DNA of 64,000 bases, from NCBI RefSeq assembly GCF_005876835.1, contig NZ_PPSW01000026.1:1-64000 (forward strand), written 5' to 3'. The notes below the pieces were generated by a model. That model searched no databases, was not told where the DNA came from, and worked only from the letters and a program-made list of their open reading frames with translations. Origin of the DNA: Pseudoalteromonas phenolica (lineage in GTDB: Bacteria > Pseudomonadota > Gammaproteobacteria > Enterobacterales > Alteromonadaceae). Of this stretch, positions 55,727-64,000 are shown in pieces. Every line of letters begins with the position of its first letter. The first letter of the stretch is position 1. The translations under genes and the position numbers were made by a program.

Positions 55727-55951
55727 ATGAACTATTTTAATTTTGCACTTACCGAAAGTGCTAATTTTTATAAGGAAAATAAGAAGAAAATTAAATCACT
55801 ATCTTCAGATAAGAAAAGCACTCCAGCAGCAATGACACCAGAGATCGCTGGTGGCTTTGATTATCAATTTTCTGATATTGATTGTGGTCGACTGACGCTT
55901 ATCCCACGCTATACGTGTGGTATTGGCTATACGTGTCCACACGTATTCTAA
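55727..55951 (+). CDS. lanthipeptide precursor, first copy (aberrant start)
   Basis: Encodes ENKKKIKSLSSDKKSTPAAM, then TPEIAGG, and a 31-residue core ending RYTCGIGYTCPHVF, clearly homologous to the next two precursors (Gly-Gly leader, TCGxGYTC tail; three Cys). Aligned with the second precursor gene, the AAGGA ribosome site is retained but about 21 bases that hold the ATG and MKLKL codons are missing. Translation would need the in-frame ATG at 55727, which lies in the promoter-like TATATG and lacks a ribosome site, or a non-standard start. It may therefore be silent, though the rest of the frame is intact. Confidence 0.65.
   Translation: MNYFNFALTESANFYKENKKKIKSLSSDKKSTPAAMTPEIAGGFDYQFSDIDCGRLTLIPRYTCGIGYTCPHVF
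55745..55761 (+). promoter_or_regulatory. 5' leader hairpin of precursor 1
   Basis: GCACTT-ACCGA-AAGTGC, a six-bp stem with five-base loop, about 10 bases before AAGGA. The same structure with a different loop and one compensated pair is found ahead of precursor 2 (56291-56307), inside an otherwise similar upstream region. Confidence 0.55.
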
Positions 55952-56290
55952 TAAAGAGCTTTATAATTTATAAAAAACTTTCAATTAGTTATATAAATAA
56001 AAGGCGAACAAGGGCCATGTTTTTCTTTAAATATCGCCCTTCATTTACCTCTAAAGTTTTAATAATGAATTTTTAAGTCTATAAAAGAAACGTACTCCCC
56101 TACCTTATGCTTATCCATATACTTGTAACTTTTTTCATAATAAGCATTTATTCAGACATTCTATTAATTACACTTTTTGCAATAAGGCAAATAACAAAAA
56201 GAATACCAAAATCAAACTAGCAGCAAAGTGATTTTGTTAAATTAAGTTTAATAGCTTGAAAACTTATTTAATATGAATTAATTTGAATTT

Positions 56291-56307
56291 GCACCTTTTC
56301 TAGGTGC
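56291..56307 (+). promoter_or_regulatory. 5' leader hairpin of precursor 2
   Basis: GCACCT-TTTCT-AGGTGC, six-bp stem with five-base loop, upstream of CAAGGA and the ATG at 56331. Relative to the hairpin of precursor 1, one T-A pair is replaced by C-G and the loop is unrelated, so pairing is conserved. Upstream of it both genes share a similar AT-rich promoter segment with ATATGAA. Confidence 0.55.
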
Positions 56308-56330
56308 TAATTTTAAACAAGGATTTGATT

Positions 56331-56552
56331 ATGAAATTAAAGTTAAACAAAAAGAAAATAAAAACCTTGTCTGCTGATAACAGCAACATCCCTGCAGACA
56401 TGACACCTCAGGTTGCGGGCGGTACGCAAATTAACAGTAGTTATGTTACTTATCGCGATTGTCCTCCTCCACGCACTATCTCAGGCGGTGCAGTATCTTT
56501 ATGCCAAGCACACACATGTGGCATGGGCTACACTTGCCAAGATGTTTACTAA
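56331..56552 (+). CDS. lanthipeptide precursor, second copy
   Basis: A 73-residue precursor: a 31-residue leader starting MKLKLNKKKIKTLSADNS and ending MTPQVAGG, then a 42-residue core with nine Ser/Thr and four Cys (core positions 13, 27, 32, 38), ending HTCGMGYTCQDVY. The Gly-Gly site fits the C39 peptidase of the cluster transporter; Ser/Thr and Cys fit LanB and LanC. Lysine-rich LNKKKIKTLS leaders are typical of Gram-negative class I lanthipeptides. AAGGA lies eight bases before the ATG, which is preferred over an upstream frame extension to 56304. Confidence 0.88.
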   Translation: MKLKLNKKKIKTLSADNSNIPADMTPQVAGGTQINSSYVTYRDCPPPRTISGGAVSLCQAHTCGMGYTCQDVY

Positions 56553-56584
56553 GCAAACACAACTAATCTAGAAGGAAACTAACA

Positions 56585-56803
56585 ATGAAACTTAAGCTAA
56601 ACAAAAAGAAAATGAAGACGTTATCTGCAGATAGCAGCAATATTCCTGCAGAAATGACTCCACAAGTTGCTGGTGGTACGCAAATTAACAGTAGTTATGT
56701 TACTTACCGCTGCCCACCAATTGATGGCCCAAGTGCTGATGGCATGACACATTGTGTGGCTAACACATGCGGTCGTGGCCACACGTGTGGTGAGATTTAT
56801 TAA
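56585..56803 (+). CDS. lanthipeptide precursor, third copy
   Basis: A 72-residue precursor 32 bp after the second: leader MKLKLNKKKMKTLSADSS...MTPQVAGG (31 residues), core of 41 residues with eight Ser/Thr and four Cys (core positions 12, 26, 31, 37), ending NTCGRGHTCGEIY. Its first eleven core residues, TQINSSYVTYR, are identical to those of the second precursor and so is most of their DNA, while the leader codons differ at many silent sites. GAAGGAAA precedes the ATG. A strong terminator follows, so precursors 2 and 3 are probably one transcript. Confidence 0.88.
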   Translation: MKLKLNKKKMKTLSADSSNIPAEMTPQVAGGTQINSSYVTYRCPPIDGPSADGMTHCVANTCGRGHTCGEIY

Positions 56804-56826
56804 TCTAAGTTTAGATTAATACGCAT

Positions 56827-56851
56827 AAACGCCTCTTTTGAGGCGTTTTTT
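56827..56851 (+). terminator. terminator after the precursor genes
   Basis: AAACGCCTC (56827-56835), TTTT loop, GAGGCGTTT (56840-56848) and a continuing T-run: a strong rho-independent terminator 24 bp after the third precursor stop. Confidence 0.9.
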
Positions 56852-56897
56852 GGTTTTAGAGCTAGCATTTGTAGCTATCGTTCTCATCACTATCGGC

Positions 56898-57113
56898 TAA
56901 TACCAATCTGCAATAACATTTAATCATTTCGAGGGGTTAAACCTAATGATAGCTGCGTTAAAGGTTTCTCACTTAAAATAACTAAGTAACGAAATATTTG
57001 CCTTGCCAACATAGATGTAGGCACCTCAACGATAACAGGACGCATGAGCGGTACTATCAACAAGGTTTTATTGCCTTAAACTTAAAATAGATCAATTAGT
57101 TAAGTGGATGGTA
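56898..57113. mobile_element. probable MITE remnant
   Basis: Non-coding sequence between the precursor terminator and the transporter gene, running from TAATACCAATCTGCAATAAC to GTTAAGTGGATGGTATAA; the ends share only a short inverted TA.TACCA / TGGTATA. Internal phrases such as ATAGCTGCGTTAAAG and TTGCCTTGCCAAC resemble a dispersed element I associate with Vibrio/Pseudoalteromonas intergenic regions, from memory only. No frame is credible. Confidence 0.4.
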
Positions 57114-57114
57114 T

Positions 57115-57148
57115 AAAAAACGCCAAACAAAACGAGTTGCTTGGCGTT
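57115..57148 (-). terminator. terminator of the exporter operon
   Basis: On the minus strand AACGCCAA (57148-57141) pairs with TTGGCGTT (57126-57119), followed by TTTTT. It lies about 20 bp after the stop codon of the peptidase-ABC transporter gene. Confidence 0.85.
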
Positions 57149-57166
57149 ATATGAAGTTACCTAAAG

Positions 57167-59311
57167 TTATTCAGATCCAGAAGTCGATGCCGAATGCATA
57201 TCTTCAAGCTGACGTGGTTTTTGCAGCTTAATTTCTCTATCAGCAGAAGCAATGGTTTCTTTTCGGTGGGCGATGATCACTCGAGTGATATCTAAACGGG
57301 AAACCGCCTCATTAATATCGGCTTCTAAATTGGTATCTAAGTGGCTGGTGGCTTCATCCATAAACAAGATCTTCGGTTGTTTATATAAAGCCCGGGCCAG
57401 AATAATACGCTGCTTTTGACCCCCTGATAAGCTTGAGCCCATATCGCCAATTAAACTGTCATAACCCATTGGCATTTGCGCAATGTCGTCGTGAATGGCA
57501 GCCAGTTGAGCACAGTAAACTACGCGCTCCATATCAACGGGAGAATCAAAGAAAGCGATATTGTCTGAGACTGAACCCGATAAAAGCTCGTCGTCCTGCA
57601 TGACCGCCGCGATTTGCTGTCGATATTGTCGCGCACCTATTTGCTCAAGCGGAACGCCATCAATCAGCACTTCGCCAGATTTGGCTTTATTTAATCCCAA
57701 TAAGAGTTTTAGTAGCGTAGATTTACCACAGCCCGAAGGCCCAGTGATTGCCACCGACTCGCCTGCTTTTATCTTCAAGCTCAAGTTATCGAGTACATTC
57801 GGTGTTGCATCTGAATAAGCAAAGCTCACGCCTTTGATTTCAATATCACCTTCAATGCTATGACGTTTGATATTCGCTGGCTGTAAATCTTCTTTTTCAG
57901 TCAATGCAATATCCGCTATACGCTCAAAGTGTAAACCTAACATCTTGAACTCGATAAACTTCTCAATGAGGTTCGCGGTTTTTTCCATAAACTGACGCTT
58001 ATAAGACATAAAGGCAAATAGCATACCGGTACTGAATCCACCTTGGATCACTAAATGCGCCGCCAAATAGACCACCACAATGTTTTCGATACCAAATAAA
58101 GCGCGGTTAATGGCTTCGTAACCAATATTAAAGTTACCAATTCGGATGTTCTGATTAATGGCATTCGCATAACGATTTTGCCATTGCCCTTCACGTTTTA
58201 CCTCAGAACCAAATAACTTGATGGTTTGAATGCCTCGCACGGTTTCCATGAAGTTAGAGTTTTCTTCGGCTCGTGCCATAATTTCTTGCTCGCTAATCGC
58301 CCTATATGGCTTATACATAGCTATTCGCACGCCGGCATAGGCAAATACTGCCACTAGCACCACCGCAGAAAGGGTTGGGCTATAGAAGAAGATCATCGCT
58401 AAGGTGATTATCGCCATTAGACCATCAATAATGGCCTCAATAACCCCAGTGGTGAGTAATTGTTTAACTTGCTGTAGTGAACCAAAACGCGATACCACAT
58501 CACCCATGTGGCGTTTTTCAAAGTAAGATATTGGTAAACGTACTAGGTGGTGGAATAAATTGGCACCGAGCTGAATATTCATTTGATTACCAAAATGCAG
58601 CAAGGTAAAGCCCCGTAGCGCATTGGTGGCTATCTCAAACACTAATACCAAGAAGAAACCGACGGCGAGTACGGTCAATAAGGAGGTATCGCCTGTGAGT
58701 ACAACATCATCAATGACTAATTGTATGTAATAAGGCGCGGCCAACGTAAATACTTGTAACAGCAAAGACAGTAAGAAGATCAGCAATAAAGAACGTTTAA
58801 GACCCGAAATTCGGCTCCAAAAGTCGGAGAATCTGAGTGTGGGTTTACTTTCTTGTTTTTCAAAGTCTTTAGTCGGTGTGAGCTCTAGAGCAACACCGGT
58901 GAAATGTTTTGACGCTTCTTCAAGGGTCAGTGTTTTTTCGCCTTTAGCAGGGTCATGAATGACAATGCGCTTTTCATTGGCTTTTTTTAGCACCACAAAG
59001 TGATTGAGATCCCAGTGTAAAATACACGGCGTTTGCAATGCGTCAAGATCTTCAAGCTCAATACGTAGTGGTCTTGTACTTAACTTGAGTTGCTCAGCAA
59101 ATCCCATAATATCGAGCAGCGTCGCGCCCTCAAGAGATATGCTAAATTTTTGTCGAATAGATACCAAGTCGGTTTGATAGCCATGGTAACACGCCACCAT
59201 AGCTAAACTTGCTAAGCCACACTCCGCGGCCTCCGACTGTAAAATAATGGGCAATGAGTTCCTTGACCAAAACTGTAGTTTATTTACTACACTTTCATCT
59301 TCTTCATGCAT
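57167..59311 (-). CDS. C39-peptidase ABC exporter (LanT-type)
   Basis: A 714-residue peptidase-containing ABC transporter that cleaves Gly-Gly leaders and exports the product. The N-terminal C39 domain has Cys31 (QSEAAECGLAS), His104 (DLNHFVVL) and Asp120 (IHDPAKG); six membrane helices follow (~165-460, e.g. SLLLIFLLSLLLQVFTLAAPYYIQ), then an ATPase domain with Walker A GPSGCGKST, signature LSGGQKQR and Walker B ILFMDEATS. The type is that of CvaB/MchF, which need an HlyD adaptor and TolC; the adaptor is encoded 47 bp upstream. Its specificity fits the VAGG/IAGG leaders encoded nearby. Confidence 0.96.
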   Translation of the reverse strand: MHEEDESVVNKLQFWSRNSLPIILQSEAAECGLASLAMVACYHGYQTDLVSIRQKFSISLEGATLLDIMGFAEQLKLSTRPLRIELEDLDALQTPCILHWDLNHFVVLKKANEKRIVIHDPAKGEKTLTLEEASKHFTGVALELTPTKDFEKQESKPTLRFSDFWSRISGLKRSLLLIFLLSLLLQVFTLAAPYYIQLVIDDVVLTGDTSLLTVLAVGFFLVLVFEIATNALRGFTLLHFGNQMNIQLGANLFHHLVRLPISYFEKRHMGDVVSRFGSLQQVKQLLTTGVIEAIIDGLMAIITLAMIFFYSPTLSAVVLVAVFAYAGVRIAMYKPYRAISEQEIMARAEENSNFMETVRGIQTIKLFGSEVKREGQWQNRYANAINQNIRIGNFNIGYEAINRALFGIENIVVVYLAAHLVIQGGFSTGMLFAFMSYKRQFMEKTANLIEKFIEFKMLGLHFERIADIALTEKEDLQPANIKRHSIEGDIEIKGVSFAYSDATPNVLDNLSLKIKAGESVAITGPSGCGKSTLLKLLLGLNKAKSGEVLIDGVPLEQIGARQYRQQIAAVMQDDELLSGSVSDNIAFFDSPVDMERVVYCAQLAAIHDDIAQMPMGYDSLIGDMGSSLSGGQKQRIILARALYKQPKILFMDEATSHLDTNLEADINEAVSRLDITRVIIAHRKETIASADREIKLQKPRQLEDMHSASTSGSE

Positions 59312-59358
59312 CTTTTACTGCCTTATTATTGTTATACAAATAGTCTTGTGCTGAAAAT

Positions 59359-60603
59359 TTACAGCTGACCTTTAATACTAAATACCGGATCAAATAACCA
59401 ACGTAGAAGTGAACGTTCTTCGATCACGATATCTGCGTCGAGTCTCATACCCGCTCTAAGTGGTGTTGCTTTTCCATAAGCTTGAATATCTTGTTCAGAG
59501 AGTGCCACAACCACACGATAAGCAGGCTCTGTCAGTACGCCTGGCGTTGAGGCCTCTTCAGGTAATATCACTGAATTACTGATTTCTTTGATGGTGCCAT
59601 CGTACACCCCAAATTTTTCATGCGGGAAGGCGTGGTAGCGCAAACGGGCATTTTGGCCAACATCAACAAAACCAAATGCCGAAGTAGGCACATAGACGAT
59701 TGCTTGCATTTCGCTGTTTTCAGGAAGCACTGAGAGTAAGCTTTGCCCTGTGGCCACTGTTTTACCTACTTTTGCAGTGAGACCACTGACAATGCCTGAT
59801 TTTGGTGCTCTTAACTCACCTAGGCGCTGCTGCTCAATCGACGACAACTGCATTTTAAGATCGGCGCGCTGTGACTCTAATTGTGCAATACGCGTTTGCT
59901 GTTGCAAAGGTCGTTGCTCAATTTGATTTTCGAGTTGCTGTAATTGACTAACCAGCGACACCCGCTCTGATTTGATACTCGATGCCTGCTGTTGCAGCGA
60001 CAACAAGGTATCTTTTTGTCTTTGTAGCTCTAACTCTGAAATATAGCCTGTGCCCTTTAAGCTACCGACTTGCTCAACCATCTTTTGATTTAACATCAGT
60101 CGCTGTTTAAAGGTGGCAGCTTGGCTATCTAATTCAGATAAACGCTGCTCGAGGGAGATTTTCTGCAAATTCAACTGCTCAATATCTAAGTTATCCTGTG
60201 CAATTTGCTGGGTGATCTGTCGCTCGAGTGAATTAAGTTGAAACTGGTATTGGTTAAGTAAAGCCTGATTGAGTTCTAACTCTTGGCTGCTGTGCTTCGC
60301 AGAGGCTATTCTCAACAGCGGCTCACCGGCTTCAACAAACTGACCTTCAGAAACGAGCACTTCTGAAATTAAGCCTGCTTGAGAGGCCTCAACACGTAAA
60401 AGACCGGCATCGGGTTCTATCACCCCACTCACACGCTCTTTTCGGGTGTATTGCCCAAGGCTCAAAAACACCAGACTGACAACGACGACCGTTACGATCA
60501 ACACTGTGAGTCTTCTAAAAATGGGTGGCTGAATAAGCGACACAGCTCCTTCTAGTCGATGTCGTTTATGCTCCAGCACTTCTTTGCGGAATAGACTGTC
60601 CAT
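59359..60603 (-). CDS. HlyD-family secretion adaptor
   Basis: A 414-residue CvaA/HlyD-type membrane-fusion protein: cytosolic N-terminus (LFRKEVLEHKRHRLEGAVSLI), membrane helix (LTVLIVTVVVVSLVFLSLGQY), first lipoyl half (GVIEPDAGLLRVEASQAGLISEVLVSEGQFV), very long Gln-rich coiled coil (~95-255), second half (LGELRAPKSGIVSGLTAKVGKTVA) and a beta-barrel end. First gene of the leftward exporter operon; together with the C39-ABC protein and a TolC encoded elsewhere it would form a type I secretion route for the mature lanthipeptide. Confidence 0.95.
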   Translation of the reverse strand: MDSLFRKEVLEHKRHRLEGAVSLIQPPIFRRLTVLIVTVVVVSLVFLSLGQYTRKERVSGVIEPDAGLLRVEASQAGLISEVLVSEGQFVEAGEPLLRIASAKHSSQELELNQALLNQYQFQLNSLERQITQQIAQDNLDIEQLNLQKISLEQRLSELDSQAATFKQRLMLNQKMVEQVGSLKGTGYISELELQRQKDTLLSLQQQASSIKSERVSLVSQLQQLENQIEQRPLQQQTRIAQLESQRADLKMQLSSIEQQRLGELRAPKSGIVSGLTAKVGKTVATGQSLLSVLPENSEMQAIVYVPTSAFGFVDVGQNARLRYHAFPHEKFGVYDGTIKEISNSVILPEEASTPGVLTEPAYRVVVALSEQDIQAYGKATPLRAGMRLDADIVIEERSLLRWLFDPVFSIKGQL

Positions 60604-60779
60604 AGGTTACTTCTTATATGTTAACGTTAAATTAACTTTGAAATTCAATGTACCACTTTCCTTGCTGCTGATAAATGTAAAATCTCCTTTTCATGTTAAG
60701 CAATATATCAGCAAATCTGATGTTAACAAAAAAGGAACGCATAATTAGTCTATAATTTCAACAAATAAGGAAAGTTATA

Positions 60780-60968
60780 ATGAAATTAAAATTAAATAAA
60801 AAAACATTCAAAAAGTTAAACTTAGACAAGTCTCATTTGCCTGCACAAATGACACCTCGTGTAGGTGGAGCTGGTGGACCTCTTTTTACTCATTTAGATG
60901 AAGATGATTGGGGTGATTCAGCTAAATGTAATGCATTGTGTATCATTCAGCTAAACCCGAATGGCTAA
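60780..60968 (+). CDS. lanthipeptide precursor, fourth and divergent
   Basis: A 62-residue peptide whose leader MKLKLNKKTFKKLNLDKS...MTPRVGG is homologous to the other precursors, but whose core (after VGG, or after the second Gly-Gly in AGG) is unrelated: acidic HLDEDDWGDSAKC, only two Cys (KCNALC), and a plain C-terminus QLNPNG without the TCGxGxTC motif. It diverges from the HlyD gene with 176 bp between and has AAGGA seven to eight bases before the ATG and a TATAAT at 60751-60756. It probably uses the same LanB, LanC and exporter to make a different product. Confidence 0.78.
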   Translation: MKLKLNKKTFKKLNLDKSHLPAQMTPRVGGAGGPLFTHLDEDDWGDSAKCNALCIIQLNPNG

Positions 60969-60977
60969 GCTGTAAAT

Positions 60978-61008
60978 ATATGAAGTAGCTATTACAGCTA
61001 CTTCATAT
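60978..61008. terminator. hairpin between precursor 4 and glmU
   Basis: A perfect 13-bp stem ATATGAAGTAGCT / AGCTACTTCATAT with loop ATTAC, between the convergent stops (10 bp from each). No long T-run on either side, so it is a probable but weak bidirectional terminator. Confidence 0.6.
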
Positions 61009-61017
61009 AAATGGTAT

Positions 61018-62379
61018 TTAAGATTTCTTAACAGGACGCTGCCAACCATCAAGGTTGCGCTGCTTACCACGTGCTACTGCCAATTGCTCGTCTTCTACCG
61101 TTGAAGTGATCACCGAACCTGCACCGATTGTCGCTGTCGCACCAATTTGCACTGGCGCTACTAAAGAAGAGTTAGAGCCAATAAACGCGTTGTCACCAAT
61201 AATGGTTTTTGACTTGTTTACGCCATCATAATTACAAGTAATGGTACCTGCGCCAATATTTACTTTTTCACCGACTTCAGCATCACCTAAGTAAGTCAGG
61301 TGGTTTGCTTTTGAGCCTTTACCTAAGCGTGATTTTTTCATCTCTACAAAGTTACCAATGTGAGAGTCTTCTTCCATCACCGCTCCTGGGCGTAAACGCG
61401 CGAATGGACCAAGCGTACACTTAGCAGCGACTTGCGCATCTTCAATCATGCTATTTGCTTTTACAACAACACCATCACCGATAGTACAGTTTTTAAGTAC
61501 ACAATTTGGGCCAATGACCACGTCGTCGCCGATCACAACATCACCTTCAAAGATAACATTCACATCAATTTGCACGTCTTGACCTGTTTTTACTGTACCA
61601 CGTACGTCGATGCGTGCTGGGTCTGCAAGGCTTGCACCGTTGATCATTAATTCTTCTGCTTGCCATGACTGATAAGCTCTCTCAAGGGCTGCAAGTTGCA
61701 CACGGTTGTTCGCGCCTTCTACTTCCATTGGATGATCTGGCTGAGCCGAAGTAATTTCAACGCCTTCACTGTGCGCCATAGCGACGATGTCTGTCAGATA
61801 GTATTCGCCCTGAGCATTATTATTTGAAAGGTTACTTAACCAACGCTTTAACAACTCACCATTTGCCGCCATGATACCCGTGTTGATCTCTTGAATAGCT
61901 AACTGCTCAGGTGTTGCATCTTTTTGCTCTACAATACCCACAAGTTTGCCATTTTCACGCAGCATACGACCATAGCCTGTAGGGTCGTCAAGATTCACCG
62001 TTAATACTGCTAGACCTTTTTCCGGCGTCGCGGCGAGTAGCTTTTCTAATGTCGACTTCTTCGTCAGTGGCACATCACCGTATAAGATTAAAACAGTATC
62101 ATCATCTGCAATATGCTCCTTAGCAACAGCAACCGCATGACCTGTGCCTAGCTGCTCTTCTTGTAAAACCCAGTTTACTTCATTGTGCGCAAGAGCCGCT
62201 TGTAGCTGCTCACGACCATGGCCGTATACTAAGTTTGTTTCACGCGCACCGAGTGATACCGCATTGTCAATTACGTGCTGCACCATAGGTTTACCCGCAA
62301 CCGGGTGAAGAACTTTTGGAAGTTTAGAGCGCATACGAGTACCTTTACCCGCAGCTAGGATGATAGATGTAAGTGCCAT
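61018..62379 (-). CDS. glmU: bifunctional UDP-N-acetylglucosamine pyrophosphorylase / glucosamine-1-phosphate N-acetyltransferase
   Basis: A 453-residue enzyme making UDP-GlcNAc from glucosamine-1-phosphate, acetyl-CoA and UTP, downstream of GlmS in the pathway. N-terminal nucleotidyltransferase ([41 protein letters not shown]) and C-terminal left-handed beta-helix acetyltransferase ([63 protein letters not shown]). Start at 62379 is preferred because AAGGA lies nine bases upstream; two codons further a GTG exists. It lies downstream of the ATP synthase operon, as is common in gammaproteobacteria. Confidence 0.98.
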   Translation of the reverse strand: MALTSIILAAGKGTRMRSKLPKVLHPVAGKPMVQHVIDNAVSLGARETNLVYGHGREQLQAALAHNEVNWVLQEEQLGTGHAVAVAKEHIADDDTVLILYGDVPLTKKSTLEKLLAATPEKGLAVLTVNLDDPTGYGRMLRENGKLVGIVEQKDATPEQLAIQEINTGIMAANGELLKRWLSNLSNNNAQGEYYLTDIVAMAHSEGVEITSAQPDHPMEVEGANNRVQLAALERAYQSWQAEELMINGASLADPARIDVRGTVKTGQDVQIDVNVIFEGDVVIGDDVVIGPNCVLKNCTIGDGVVVKANSMIEDAQVAAKCTLGPFARLRPGAVMEEDSHIGNFVEMKKSRLGKGSKANHLTYLGDAEVGEKVNIGAGTITCNYDGVNKSKTIIGDNAFIGSNSSLVAPVQIGATATIGAGSVITSTVEDEQLAVARGKQRNLDGWQRPVKKS

Positions 62380-62597
62380 TAACACAGAGTCCTTATTCTT
62401 TGCTTGTGTTTAAGTGTCACGCCAATTTGAGATACTCATCTTTAAACAAATCACTTCATGTGCAGATGTAAACCAAAGCTGGTGGTAGTGAATAAATCAA
62501 CATTAACGTAAATTGCGCAATATTGTAGCGGCTTACAGCGCAGATGATAAGTATAAAAGTGTTAAGTTATTTCAAACCAACAATTGAGTAGGCAATA

Positions 62598-62629
62598 AAA
62601 AAGCCCGCACTTTACAGTGCGGGCTTTTT
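62598..62629 (-). terminator. terminator of the atp operon (bidirectional)
   Basis: AAAAAGCCCGCACT (62598-62611) pairs with AGTGCGGGCTTTTT (62616-62629), a GC-rich 14-bp stem with TTAC loop and T-run, 18 bp after the atpC stop. It separates the atp operon from glmU. Confidence 0.92.
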
Positions 62630-62646
62630 AAACCAGATAGGTTGTA

Positions 62647-63063
62647 TTATTTGCGTAGCTGACGAATAACACGTAGCTGAGCAATCGCTTCTGCAAGCTG
62701 TACAGCTGCATCATGCGTATCAAGCTCAGTAGTCGTGCCAGATGCCATTTGTGCTTGCGCTTCACGCTTAGCTTCTTCAGCAGCCTGCTCATCAAGCTCT
62801 TCACCACGGATAGCAACGTCCGCAAGAACGGTTACTGTCTTAGGTTGAACTTCAAGCGTACCGCCAGCAACATAGATGATAACTTCTTCACCATCTTGCT
62901 TAACTAAACGTACCATACCAGGTTTTAGGCCAGTCAATAGTGGGGCGTGACCTGGGTGAATACCCAACTCACCTTCACTACCTGTCACTTGAATGGTAGC
63001 TACATCGCCAGAGAATACACTCTGCTCTGCACTTACTACGTCAAGATGTACTGTCATTGCCAT
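62647..63063 (-). CDS. atpC: ATP synthase F1 subunit epsilon
   Basis: A 138-residue epsilon subunit of F1F0-ATP synthase: N-terminal ten-stranded beta sandwich ([49 protein letters not shown] in outline) and a C-terminal helical hairpin (~90-138) that inhibits ATP hydrolysis. It follows atpD by 14 bp and is the last gene of the atp operon, before the terminator. Confidence 0.97.
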   Translation of the reverse strand: MAMTVHLDVVSAEQSVFSGDVATIQVTGSEGELGIHPGHAPLLTGLKPGMVRLVKQDGEEVIIYVAGGTLEVQPKTVTVLADVAIRGEELDEQAAEEAKREAQAQMASGTTTELDTHDAAVQLAEAIAQLRVIRQLRK

Positions 63064-63077
63064 AACAACCCCCTAAA

Positions 63078-64000
<923 letters not shown>

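Noticed and set aside
56852..57166. A fifth precursor between precursor 3 and the exporter
   Set aside because: No MKLKLNKK-like leader or Gly-Gly motif in any frame that I could read.

Overview
The window looks like a chromosomal segment of a marine gammaproteobacterium, most likely Pseudoalteromonas or a close Alteromonadales relative. This is inferred from the moderate-to-low GC content, the E. coli/Vibrio-like ArgA, GlmS, GlmU and ATP synthase proteins, the number of TonB, MacB and two-component genes, and abundant REP-like palindromes. Species cannot be fixed without a database search.

Layout. 0.1-8.6 kb: a DJ-1/PfpI protein, a ribbon-helix-helix protein, argA with a tandem pair of ARG boxes, a cold-shock protein, small unknown genes, a repeat island, glmS and its DeoR-type regulator. 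8.9-21.8 kb: a five-gene MacAB-like ABC operon (adaptor, ATPase and three different 800-residue permeases), divergent from a sigma-54 response regulator and its histidine kinase; a candidate -24/-12 promoter and paired upstream sites lie between them. 21.8-27 kb: a NarL-type two-component pair divergent from a BcrA/ABC-2 transporter, then an acyltransferase. 27-35 kb: a MITE, a small membrane protein, a LytTR regulator, an outer-membrane protein, and a Fur-box-preceded TonB receptor/PepSY iron-uptake operon followed by a REP array. 35.5-44.2 kb: a collagen-like choice-of-anchor lipoprotein, LysR plus glutathione-dependent formaldehyde detoxification genes, mltD, a T4-lysozyme-like protein and thpR. 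44.2-50.8 kb: a second MacAB-like exporter next to small secreted proteins, including a six-cysteine 60-residue protein. 51.2-61 kb: a class I lanthipeptide cluster. 61-64 kb: glmU, atpC and partial atpD.

The most interesting part is the lanthipeptide cluster: a full-length LanB dehydratase and LanC cyclase transcribed leftward, three precursor genes transcribed rightward from the same divergent region, then a C39-peptidase ABC exporter and HlyD adaptor transcribed leftward, divergent from a fourth, different precursor. Precursors carry a lysine-rich leader ending in Gly-Gly and three share a C-terminal TCGxGxTC motif. LanB/LanC would modify the cores, the C39 domain would cut after Gly-Gly, and the exporter with HlyD and an outside TolC would secrete the product. 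No obvious immunity gene or dedicated regulator lies inside the cluster.

glmU/atp and deoR-glmS, often neighbours in related bacteria, are separated here by about 52 kb of mostly accessory genes. REP-like elements with the GTAG-plus-hairpin layout occur at five loci, often as tandem arrays.
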